This document shows, piece after piece, positions 34,427-41,125 of a DNA stretch of 41,125 nucleotides; within the stretch, counting starts at the first letter, position 1; every line of letters starts with the position of its first letter. Under the pieces are notes generated by a model, which made no database searches, was not told where the DNA came from, and saw only the letters and a list, made by a program, of their open reading frames with translations. The stretch spans positions 1-41,125 of the forward strand of contig CAZLMG010000042.1 in assembly GCA_964560765.1 (NCBI GenBank). The letters are read 5' to 3'. This stretch comes from CAZLMG01 sp964560765 (GTDB lineage: Bacteria; Bdellovibrionota_B; Oligoflexia; Oligoflexales; CAZLMG01). The position numbers and the translations under genes were made by a program.

Positions 34427-35875
34427 TCAAGGCAGTGGTTGGTAGGCGCAGCGAAACCCAACGAAGGTGAGTGGCTCGGTGGCAAGCTTTCCCAGCACGG
34501 AATTGTAGATCCCCGTGGCGTTGCCACCACCGAAACTGCCGCCCCGGGTCACAGCACCGGGTGGGTAATTCAGATAAGCAACTCCAAGCCCGGCACGGCC
34601 AGAGTCGGAAGTTTTAGCCGCGTGATCGCCAGCTGGACCCCATTTTGCCAAGTCATAGCCTTCCGCGGCAGACATCAAAGTCGCATTGACGAAAGCCATT
34701 TCATCTTCTTCCGTAGTATCGATCAGCACCCACTCCGCAGCATTTGCCGCCATGTCCCAAATGACATCTTCGCTAGGAAGCGTGTGCGTACGTTTGTTGA
34801 TGTGCCAGACACCACCACAGTTATCTGCTGGATCGCCGTTCGATGTGACCCCCAAGCAGCCTAGGTTATCGTCTGTGGAAGCAGCCAGTCGACCAGCCGG
34901 CCCATTATCCGAATGCCCGCGATTGAGTTGGTCGGTGGCGCTGGTAAAGACGCCTTCTTGCCAATTCAAGTATGAGCCCCCGGCTGACTGGGCCGTTTCA
35001 ATTTGCCGCGCTACTGATTGCCACATGGCGTTGGTAATCAGGGTGTAGTCCTCGCCAAGGGCCGTGCATAGCTCATGCGCCGTATCTCGACTCACATTGA
35101 CGAAAGGCTGTTCGTTGGCTTGTGAGATCGGCTGACCGGTTCCATCATCTTTCGCTTCGTATTTCATGACGCAGAATGAAGGCTCACTCCAAGCGCTCCT
35201 TGGAGCGTCGAAGTAAGGCAGAACCCTAACCCAATGCCCTCCGGGCAGCCCGGCACAATCGATCGTGCTGCTGTATCCCCATTCCGCGGCAACACCGGTA
35301 AATATCTCGTAATTTACAGTCGTGCCATGCTGGTCGGGCTTAAGGACCGCCGATTGCTCACTGCTAGTAGGTTGTGCCTGAAAAAAATAAGCCGTATCCG
35401 TCTCGACCGCTGCGGTCTCACTCAACCGCCTCGCTACAATGACCGGTTCCTGCTCGTAGCCATCGGCAGCACTTGTCAGAGTAAACGTAATCGGACCCTG
35501 CATGGTTGCCAGCGCCCCGTCACTCTCCTGGGTCACGCTGACGGCATAGGAGAGGGATTGGGATGACGCTCCGCCGGAGTCTCGACTCCGACTCTCAATG
35601 GAGATGACATAGGCGTCCATGACATCAGGGGAAAACGAGCCGGCCGGTATCTGCAGGGTCAATTCATCAACGACCACAGAGTTATCAATACGCGAATCAA
35701 TGCGAGAAGAATATCGAGTGATCACATCGTAACCTGGACTGGTCTCCTTTCCAGACGATGGCCGAGTGTCCGCATTGCTGCTGACTCGACGAAAGCAAGA
35801 CGATGCCAGAACAGCCAGCACGCTCCAGGTGATGGCTGGGGCGACGATGATGAGAATGCGCCAACTTGATGTCAC
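34427..35875 (-). CDS. Lipoprotein with FGE-sulfatase (SUMF1-like) domain
   Basis: A 482-residue predicted lipoprotein with lipobox LASSC near residue 27. A Ser-rich linker contains a PGY segment (KETSPGYDVITRYSS) like that of other lipoproteins here, followed by a beta-rich spacer. Residues about 230-480 have the formylglycine-generating-enzyme/sulfatase-modifying-factor plan: SFCVMKYEAKDDG, AHELCTALGEDYTLITNAMWQSVARQIE, VIWDMAANAAEWV, and the hallmark end TRGGSFGGG...FVGFRCAY. Many bacterial members with this fold are non-enzymatic surface or protein-binding domains. Paired active-site cysteines are not obvious, so a binding role is more likely. GTG 35875 has GGGAGGAG 7 bases upstream. Confidence 0.7.
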   Translation of the reverse strand: MTSSWRILIIVAPAITWSVLAVLASSCFRRVSSNADTRPSSGKETSPGYDVITRYSSRIDSRIDNSVVVDELTLQIPAGSFSPDVMDAYVISIESRSRDSGGASSQSLSYAVSVTQESDGALATMQGPITFTLTSAADGYEQEPVIVARRLSETAAVETDTAYFFQAQPTSSEQSAVLKPDQHGTTVNYEIFTGVAAEWGYSSTIDCAGLPGGHWVRVLPYFDAPRSAWSEPSFCVMKYEAKDDGTGQPISQANEQPFVNVSRDTAHELCTALGEDYTLITNAMWQSVARQIETAQSAGGSYLNWQEGVFTSATDQLNRGHSDNGPAGRLAASTDDNLGCLGVTSNGDPADNCGGVWHINKRTHTLPSEDVIWDMAANAAEWVLIDTTEEDEMAFVNATLMSAAEGYDLAKWGPAGDHAAKTSDSGRAGLGVAYLNYPPGAVTRGGSFGGGNATGIYNSVLGKLATEPLTFVGFRCAYQPLP

Positions 35876-36087
35876 GGAAAATCTCCTCCCCCTAGTATTC
35901 GGCACAATCGATGCCCAAGTTTAGGAACCAATAAAGAAATAATCCCCTATATTCTTGGATCGTTACACGGATTGCTCGGCGTTTCCTAAGTCCGTACAGG
36001 CTATTTCGACCACCATCTAAAGGATCTATGCAAATTCACCGAAACAAAGTGCGGATCGGTTGATACTATTTCCAGGGAGACGGCCGG

Positions 36088-37299
36088 ATGTCAGCAGTGC
36101 GCGCAAATCGCCAGCGATACTGGACGACGGAAACTGTCGAGTCCATGAAGCGTGACGTCGCCGACTCCATTGCTGCGCGTGCCGACGCGAAGGATCCCGC
36201 GAGCCGCCTGCCGATCATTCTCGCGGATTTGGACGAAGCGCAGAATGCAACGGATAGCACCGAACTTTGCCGCCTCTATATCTTGGCGATGTCCGCACTG
36301 ACTCAGCACTTGCGTACGGGTGGGCTCAACGAGCGCCAGATCAAGCGCCTGACGGAATCCATCCAGAATATTTTCCGCCTACAAAATATTCATCCGTGGA
36401 CCTCACGGTTGACGTACCTGCACAGCGAGTTTCGCACCGTCTTGAGTCAGCTCATGGCGGCCGAGGGGAAGCATTGGCGTTCCGCCTGGAACCAACAACT
36501 GGCTGTCATGTGGGCGAACGATGCACCTTCTGGCGGTGACTTCCACTTTCAGCGGGCGATGGCGCGTCGATACCTACGCATGGCACAAGGACCAGCAGCG
36601 ATCACCCATTTTGTGAGCGCCTTAGAATTGGCCTCCACTCCGGAACAGACGAAAATAGGGCTTATGAGCCTGGCGCACGCCCAGCGCCTCAGCGGCTTGA
36701 GCGCCGAGGCGGCCGCGACTTTGACGACAGTCGTGCAAGATCATCCGGAAATGATGAACGATCGGGACGTGATTTGGGAACGAGCCTGCTTGGAATACAT
36801 GGACAGCAAAGACGTTCGTGTTTTCCTCCGTCTCACTCGGAGAGGTGATAGCCACAGCGAATCAGGCTACGTCTCTGAAGCTCTATTTTACGCGCATGCA
36901 ACCCAATCCCAGCCGAAAGCTAATGCCATGCCAAGACTATCGACTCTGGCTCGCAACGGCATCCTAAACCAACGAAATTCTGGCTCGACTTATCCGGGCG
37001 TACAAGCAATCGATGCTTGCTACGACACAACCATTCCTATGAGCATTCGGCTGGACGGGTTGGAAGAAGCGCTTAGCAAATGCAGTGAGATGATTAGTTG
37101 CAGCAAAGAACTGCTGTTTCTCGCTGCTGCGGCCCGCTGGCTGACGCGCGCCCATCACGCGGCGCTGGCCGGACTCGTCATCCAGCAATATCGTTCGCAG
37201 GCTCTGACTTTGACGGGTGTTCCGAATCTCGATCCGCTTGCCATCATCCAGGATTTGCTGCAGCCCACCGTATCTCGGACCAAAGCACAACAGGGCTAA
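36088..37299 (+). CDS. TPR-like helical protein, paralogue 2
   Basis: A 403-residue helical protein without a signal peptide, paralogous to the gene at 20496 over its length (see shared segments listed there). TPR-like helix pairs occur at about 150-260: PAAITHFVSALELASTPEQT, LMSLAHAQRLSGLSAEAAATL and RDVIWERACLEYMDS. ATG 36088 is supported by GGGAG upstream. It precedes the pilin-like genes at 37511 on the same strand, with about 210 bases between, so it may be an accessory of that cluster. A scaffolding role is inferred. Confidence 0.65.
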   Translation: MSAVRANRQRYWTTETVESMKRDVADSIAARADAKDPASRLPIILADLDEAQNATDSTELCRLYILAMSALTQHLRTGGLNERQIKRLTESIQNIFRLQNIHPWTSRLTYLHSEFRTVLSQLMAAEGKHWRSAWNQQLAVMWANDAPSGGDFHFQRAMARRYLRMAQGPAAITHFVSALELASTPEQTKIGLMSLAHAQRLSGLSAEAAATLTTVVQDHPEMMNDRDVIWERACLEYMDSKDVRVFLRLTRRGDSHSESGYVSEALFYAHATQSQPKANAMPRLSTLARNGILNQRNSGSTYPGVQAIDACYDTTIPMSIRLDGLEEALSKCSEMISCSKELLFLAAAARWLTRAHHAALAGLVIQQYRSQALTLTGVPNLDPLAIIQDLLQPTVSRTKAQQG

Positions 37300-37510
37300 A
37301 CTAGAAATTCGCCGGTTGGCCGGGCACAAGACCTGGCGACGTAAATCAACAATTTCAGCTTATATTACAGCTCGTTATAGAGGCGCCGTCTCGAGCAGGC
37401 TGCATGTTTAGGCACATTTTCTCCATAGAATATGCTGCAATTTCTGATCGTTAATGCACGGCCTTAAAATTGCTTTTCCCACGTATCGCACCACTTGGGA
37501 GAAGCGTCGC

Positions 37511-38248
37511 ATGTCACGAGACCAGGCCAATAATCCGTCCCAACCCACGCGACGATTGATCGGATGTTGCTTACGGGGCCAGCACGGGTTTTCAGCCATC
37601 GAGTCCATCATCACCCTTGCCGCTCTAGCCCTCGTTGGGACCTTGTTCTTTCAATATGCTGGCGACAGCACCAGATTCCAAAAGTCGCTGCAGGCACGAT
37701 CTATAGACCAAGCTTACGAAGGCCTCTTGCGCCATCAAATATACGCGTTTCTTCGAGGCGGGATTCAGGGCGAAAAGGTATGGCCACAAGAATGGGAACG
37801 CTTACGCCCCACGGAGGGTCCAAGCTTTGCGATGATGCCCTTTTCTCCCCTGGGCGTCGTTCAACTCCTAAGTCGCTTGGCGTTGCTGCCCGAAACCTCG
37901 GACACACGACGCCTGCTCCTGGGCAGTCTTGAGGAGCGCCTGCACACGATCTCTTGGTACAGCCGCAAATACGATTGCGGGCACGCCTGCATCAGTGTCA
38001 CGGCGCTGCCCTTTCCCTATGGCGTGCACTTTGCGGCAAAACTCGAAGGCGCCAGCGGCTTGTATCAGAACTACAACGTCTTTGGCATCTTTTCCGTGCA
38101 CGAAGGTGACCATATGACGCCAGACTCCCTCGATATCCGCTACACGCTTGCTTGGTTTGCTGAGCAAGTGCAGCACAACAGCAATGCCCAGGTATTGGGA
38201 ACCTCGTTTCGCTTTTCTTTGCCAACGGGAGGCGATCTTGCGCTTTGA
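37511..38248 (+). CDS. Type IV prepilin-like protein with classical cleavage site
   Basis: A 245-residue protein whose 26-residue leader ends QHG before FSAIESIITLAALALVGTLFF. That matches the type IV prepilin consensus: cleavage after Gly, aromatic +1 and Glu at +5. After the hydrophobic helix comes a globular domain of about 190 residues with a cysteine pair (DCGHACISV). It is the first of three tightly overlapping genes, probably minor pilins (PilV/PilW/PilX-like), which would prime or cap a pilus. ATG 37511 has GGGAG 9 bases upstream; the frame is open back to 37454. Overlaps the next gene by 11 bases. Confidence 0.7.
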   Translation: MSRDQANNPSQPTRRLIGCCLRGQHGFSAIESIITLAALALVGTLFFQYAGDSTRFQKSLQARSIDQAYEGLLRHQIYAFLRGGIQGEKVWPQEWERLRPTEGPSFAMMPFSPLGVVQLLSRLALLPETSDTRRLLLGSLEERLHTISWYSRKYDCGHACISVTALPFPYGVHFAAKLEGASGLYQNYNVFGIFSVHEGDHMTPDSLDIRYTLAWFAEQVQHNSNAQVLGTSFRFSLPTGGDLAL

Positions 38249-38942
38249 TCTTCAGACGCATGCATCACTCATACCCTTGCGCCGTGTCGGGTCTGATTCA
38301 GGAATGAGTCTGCTCAGCGTCATGGTCGGCATGGGGCTGGCAGCTCTCGCCGTGACTTACGGCTTATCGATGATGAATCATAGTTTCCAAGCCACACGAT
38401 TTGTGACCGATAACGCAGACGCTTCGGATACTCTGAATGGACTCTTTCGCTATTTTCATAAGACTTTTCAACGCCGCACCCAGATTGATTTGGAAACGGG
38501 CGTCGGGATCTACAGCGCCGTCGCGCACATCCGCGCGGACGACTTGATCTATGGCGGCTTCCAGATCGAGACCAGGTCCAGTCAAAATTTGACGCAACTG
38601 ATTACCTATCGCTTTGAGAATGTTTGCGCGCCCGTTGAAAGTCATTTAAGCATTCCGTCGCCCCCCATAGATGCCTATCCAAACCTGGGATCGTGCCTCG
38701 CACCAAATCGATGGACCATCCAGATTGTGTCTAGCGCCCAGCCCAGCCGACGCATCATCATCGGCCGCGGAAAAATCGGCGCATTGAGCAGTATCTTTCG
38801 CATTCGCAGCATCTCGAACGACAATGTGAGTTTACTCGTTGCCATCGCCCAACGAGGTGCCAATGGCAAAGTTCATTGGCAAATGCGCGATCTAGAAATT
38901 TGGGACGAGATGCCGAGACAGGGCGTGGAATTCTTGCAGTAG
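38238..38942 (+). CDS. Type IV pilin-like protein (PilW-like position)
   Basis: A 234-residue protein: a short leader ends DSG before MSLLSVMVGMGLAALAVTYGLSMM, the same MSLxSVMVxM helix as the pilin-like protein at 33468, without Glu at +5. The body is beta-rich with a cysteine pair (NVCAPVE, GSCLAPN). TTG 38238 is inferred as start: GGGAGG at 38227-38232 with a 5-base spacer, and the frame upstream overlaps the preceding pilin gene out of frame. The stop is followed 9 bases later by the start of the Hint-domain gene, so the three genes form one operon. Confidence 0.65.
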   Translation: MRFDLQTHASLIPLRRVGSDSGMSLLSVMVGMGLAALAVTYGLSMMNHSFQATRFVTDNADASDTLNGLFRYFHKTFQRRTQIDLETGVGIYSAVAHIRADDLIYGGFQIETRSSQNLTQLITYRFENVCAPVESHLSIPSPPIDAYPNLGSCLAPNRWTIQIVSSAQPSRRIIIGRGKIGALSSIFRIRSISNDNVSLLVAIAQRGANGKVHWQMRDLEIWDEMPRQGVEFLQ

Positions 38943-38951
38943 GGGGTGAGC

Positions 38952-40721
38952 ATGAGACAGGAACATGACAATTCGAAGCGCAATACTGACGCCCAACGAG
39001 GATCATCGGGCCTCGCCGTACTTACCACCATCGCCGTCTCACTGGGTGCCGTCCAGATCATGTCATCAGTCCAATCTTACCAAGCGAAAAACACCACCCA
39101 CCTGAGTCACGGGGTGGTGGCTGAACACTATGGACGCCTCGCCATTATAAAGCTGAAACAGTTGCTGGACCAAGGGACTCTTGACATCAAGGTTGATGAT
39201 CAAAGCATACAGCGGCCCGAGCTGAGCTACAGTGATCCGACAAGGGAGGCTGTTCCCGCTGTTTGGTATGTGGAAAGCCCTGGTCCGAACGGCACATTCA
39301 TCTCGCACTCCTGTCCCAGCGGTTTGAGCACGCATCTCACACCAGTTGGCCCTGGCAACCCCCTGGCACCACCCCCCATGCACTATGACGCCACGTGGCG
39401 CTGGAGTGACACCGGGTGCTTTGAGCGCGGCGTCGCTGTTGCAACCCGCGTTCGCATCGTCCAGTTATCAAACTCGCGCGCCTCCGTTGTCGTCGAAGCC
39501 ACGACTGACCTCCTTGGAACGGCGCACAAACTACGAGCCGTGCTGATCGTGCCCCAGCGGTTGCTGTGTGAGGCGATGCAATGCAATCTTGCCGTCAGTC
39601 GCCAGCAAGCGCTCACCAATCAAACTTTCGACTTCACCGTTACCTATGCCCAGCACCTAACGAACGAAATCCGTTATCGACTGCGCCGATTGGATGGCCC
39701 AGCTCCCGGCACCATTGTCTCGGAGTTGATGCTCACTCCCGCAACGAACACGAGTACTTTGACGCGCTCCGCCAGCATTCCCACGGCTGGACAATACGAA
39801 ATCGATGTTGAAGTAGCCGGCGGGGGTTGCCCGTGTAGTGCACAGCAGCCCCTGCAAATATCAGCGCCATCAACACCTCCGCCACCCATAAATTCCTGCA
39901 AGTGGGCGGATCCGAACTACAGTGAAGTGACCACTTGGAAAGTCTGCTCTCAGGCGCTCAAAGCAGCGCCAAGAGTCGTCGAGTTCGAAATGCGCATCGG
40001 GCGTTCAGAAGGAACCAGCGGCGCGCCGGGCGGTTGTGCCCAATTTGGCTTTCCCATGGACGGCTGTCGCTACTTCCCGTCAGTTTCGCCCGTGCGCAAT
40101 CTGGGCACGACCTCGGCCGCAGAGTGTCGGAATCTGCGAGGGGCGCATCAGATGGGAGGTTATGGCGGCAAAGTGCTCATCGGTTTCAGTTATCCGACCG
40201 ACACATATCCCAATCGCAAGTGTGGGTTCACAGTCGTCAATGTGCGCAATCCGTCGAATGGCTGCCTGCCACCCGAGAGCATGATCCGCATGGACGATGG
40301 CTCACTGCGCTCCATCCGCGACATTCGTGTCGGAGACCGGGTGTGGAATCCACGCATCGGAGACAGTCTGCCGGTAAAGACGGTAATTGCCGGTCCCGAG
40401 GCCGAACCTCTTGTACGATTGCAAGTGATCGATCGCACTTTCCTGGTGACTGAAACACACCCGATGCTGACGCGGCGCGGGTTGATTCAAGCGCAGTTCG
40501 TGCGCACGGGTGATGAGCTATACATTGATCACGAAACGACGACGCGCATCTATCGGGCCGACCGGGCGCCCGTTGATCCAGAGCAGATGGTCTTTAACTT
40601 GGAGTTGGATGTGCCAGCAGAATTGTCGGACGAGGGGCCATACTTCGAGGCAGATGGCATCGTCGTGGGAGATTATTCCTTGCAAGTAGCGCTCAATAAG
40701 CCAGCATTTCAGGTTGAGTAG
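38952..40721 (+). CDS. Pilin-like protein with C-terminal Hint (intein/hedgehog-type) domain
   Basis: A 589-residue protein. Residues 1-20 are a leader ending SSG before LAVLTTIAVSLGAVQIMSS, a weak prepilin-like helix in the PilX position. The middle (about 60-430) is beta-rich with paired cysteines and a Pro-rich linker (PSTPPPPI). Residues 438-570 form a Hint domain: C438 in NGCLPPESMIRMDDGSL (block A), IRDIRVGDRVWNP, and T500-E-T-H503 in LVTETHPMLTRRG (block B TxxH). The end, FEADGIVVGDYSLQ, lacks the His-Asn of splicing inteins. This suggests self-cleavage or thioester chemistry at Cys438, as in hedgehog and BIL-type domains, rather than splicing. The Hint tail would be exposed after export. 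ATG 38952 follows GGGG; GTG 38946 is an alternative. Confidence 0.75.
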   Translation: MRQEHDNSKRNTDAQRGSSGLAVLTTIAVSLGAVQIMSSVQSYQAKNTTHLSHGVVAEHYGRLAIIKLKQLLDQGTLDIKVDDQSIQRPELSYSDPTREAVPAVWYVESPGPNGTFISHSCPSGLSTHLTPVGPGNPLAPPPMHYDATWRWSDTGCFERGVAVATRVRIVQLSNSRASVVVEATTDLLGTAHKLRAVLIVPQRLLCEAMQCNLAVSRQQALTNQTFDFTVTYAQHLTNEIRYRLRRLDGPAPGTIVSELMLTPATNTSTLTRSASIPTAGQYEIDVEVAGGGCPCSAQQPLQISAPSTPPPPINSCKWADPNYSEVTTWKVCSQALKAAPRVVEFEMRIGRSEGTSGAPGGCAQFGFPMDGCRYFPSVSPVRNLGTTSAAECRNLRGAHQMGGYGGKVLIGFSYPTDTYPNRKCGFTVVNVRNPSNGCLPPESMIRMDDGSLRSIRDIRVGDRVWNPRIGDSLPVKTVIAGPEAEPLVRLQVIDRTFLVTETHPMLTRRGLIQAQFVRTGDELYIDHETTTRIYRADRAPVDPEQMVFNLELDVPAELSDEGPYFEADGIVVGDYSLQVALNKPAFQVE

Positions 40722-40831
40722 ACAGCAACCGTGCGATGGTACCGAGAGCGCGTTACATAGGGTCCATCAGCGGCGGCTCCAACCCGCCAAAGAACAGGCG
40801 AGCGCAAGCATCCACCAAGAGGCGTTTGAAA

Positions 40832-40981
40832 TTATAGTTTACCTGTCTGCAACTCCAGCACCGTTGGAATAAATTTCCACTGCGGCAGCGATTCAACGGG
40901 TGAATTCATGGTTTCGCTTTGAGCCATCGACGAGGCAATCACGGCCACAAAACAGATGATGATTGGCCATAGAGCTTGCAT
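40832..40981 (-). CDS. 49-residue secreted peptide
   Basis: A short minus-strand gene that length-based ORF calling is likely to miss. ATG 40981 is preceded by GAGGGCGG, a fair ribosome binding site. It encodes a signal peptide (MQALWPIIICFVAVIASSMAQ) and a mature peptide of about 28 residues ending LELQTGKL. It lies downstream of and convergent with the Hint-domain pilin gene. No family recognised; it could be a small envelope or signalling peptide. Confidence 0.5.
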   Translation of the reverse strand: MQALWPIIICFVAVIASSMAQSETMNSPVESLPQWKFIPTVLELQTGKL

Positions 40982-41101
40982 GTCCGCCCTCAGCTAGATG
41001 AGACACTTTCGCTAATTGGATATGTCAGGAAGTATATGCGAATGCCTATCCGAAAAGCGCAGCATCGGTTATAGTTGGCTGAGAGTATTCGGAGCTGACA
41101 A

Positions 41102-41125
41102 ATGGTTTACGAAGCATTTCTGACG
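41102..41125 (+). CDS. Start of a gene cut by the window end
   Basis: ATG at 41102 is preceded by GGAG with an 8-base spacer and opens MVYEAFLT before the window ends. Eight codons are too few to identify the product. Confidence 0.4.

Overview
The window is about 41 kb of gene-dense chromosome of moderate GC content, with no rRNA, confident tRNA, CRISPR array or intact transposon. Many outer-membrane and secreted lipoproteins, a TIGR02147-type regulator fragment, a DUF1554 lipoprotein, a stand-alone BLUF photoreceptor, a GNAT-nitrilase fusion and odd type IV pilin-like proteins suggest a Bdellovibrionota/Oligoflexia-like predatory or free-living proteobacterium. That placement is inference from gene content; no marker gene is present.

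Layout. 0.4-4.4 kb: a truncated TIGR02147-type regulator, then a tightly overlapping three-gene operon (YaiO-type outer-membrane barrel, membrane-anchored HEAT protein, processive GT2 glycosyltransferase), probably for making or exporting an exopolysaccharide. 4.4-8.0 kb: GNAT-nitrilase fusion, BLUF sensor, a lipoprotein and a small secreted protein. 8.1-14.9 kb: the most unusual locus, a six-gene minus-strand operon of peptide-binding protein, HExxH-motif putative peptide-modification protein (TIGR04267-like), MFS transporter, hybrid histidine kinase, DUF692/MNIO oxidase and a 62-residue helical protein. Most junctions overlap. Divergent from it, behind a strong ribosome binding site, lies an unannotated 28-codon ORF. 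MNIO and HExxH proteins are both RiPP-modifying families, so this reads as an undescribed RiPP-like system with its own exporter and sensor.

15.2-33.0 kb: an accessory block of secreted and surface proteins. It holds a possible clan-CD-type secreted protein, several lipoproteins (some sharing a PGY motif just after the lipobox region), a TPR-like paralogue, a catalytically dead M1-peptidase-like envelope protein, a PQQ-type propeller, a lipoprotein built from an internal duplication, and two frameshifted genes. 33.4-40.7 kb: four type IV pilin-like proteins. One stands apart, separated from the other three by an FGE-sulfatase-domain lipoprotein and a second TPR-like paralogue. The last pilin-like protein carries a C-terminal Hint (intein/hedgehog-type) domain. 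The window ends with a 49-residue secreted peptide gene and the start of another gene.

Start codons were chosen from ribosome binding sites and signal peptides, so several genes begin downstream of the longest possible reading frame. All functional calls are from reading the sequence; no database search was run.
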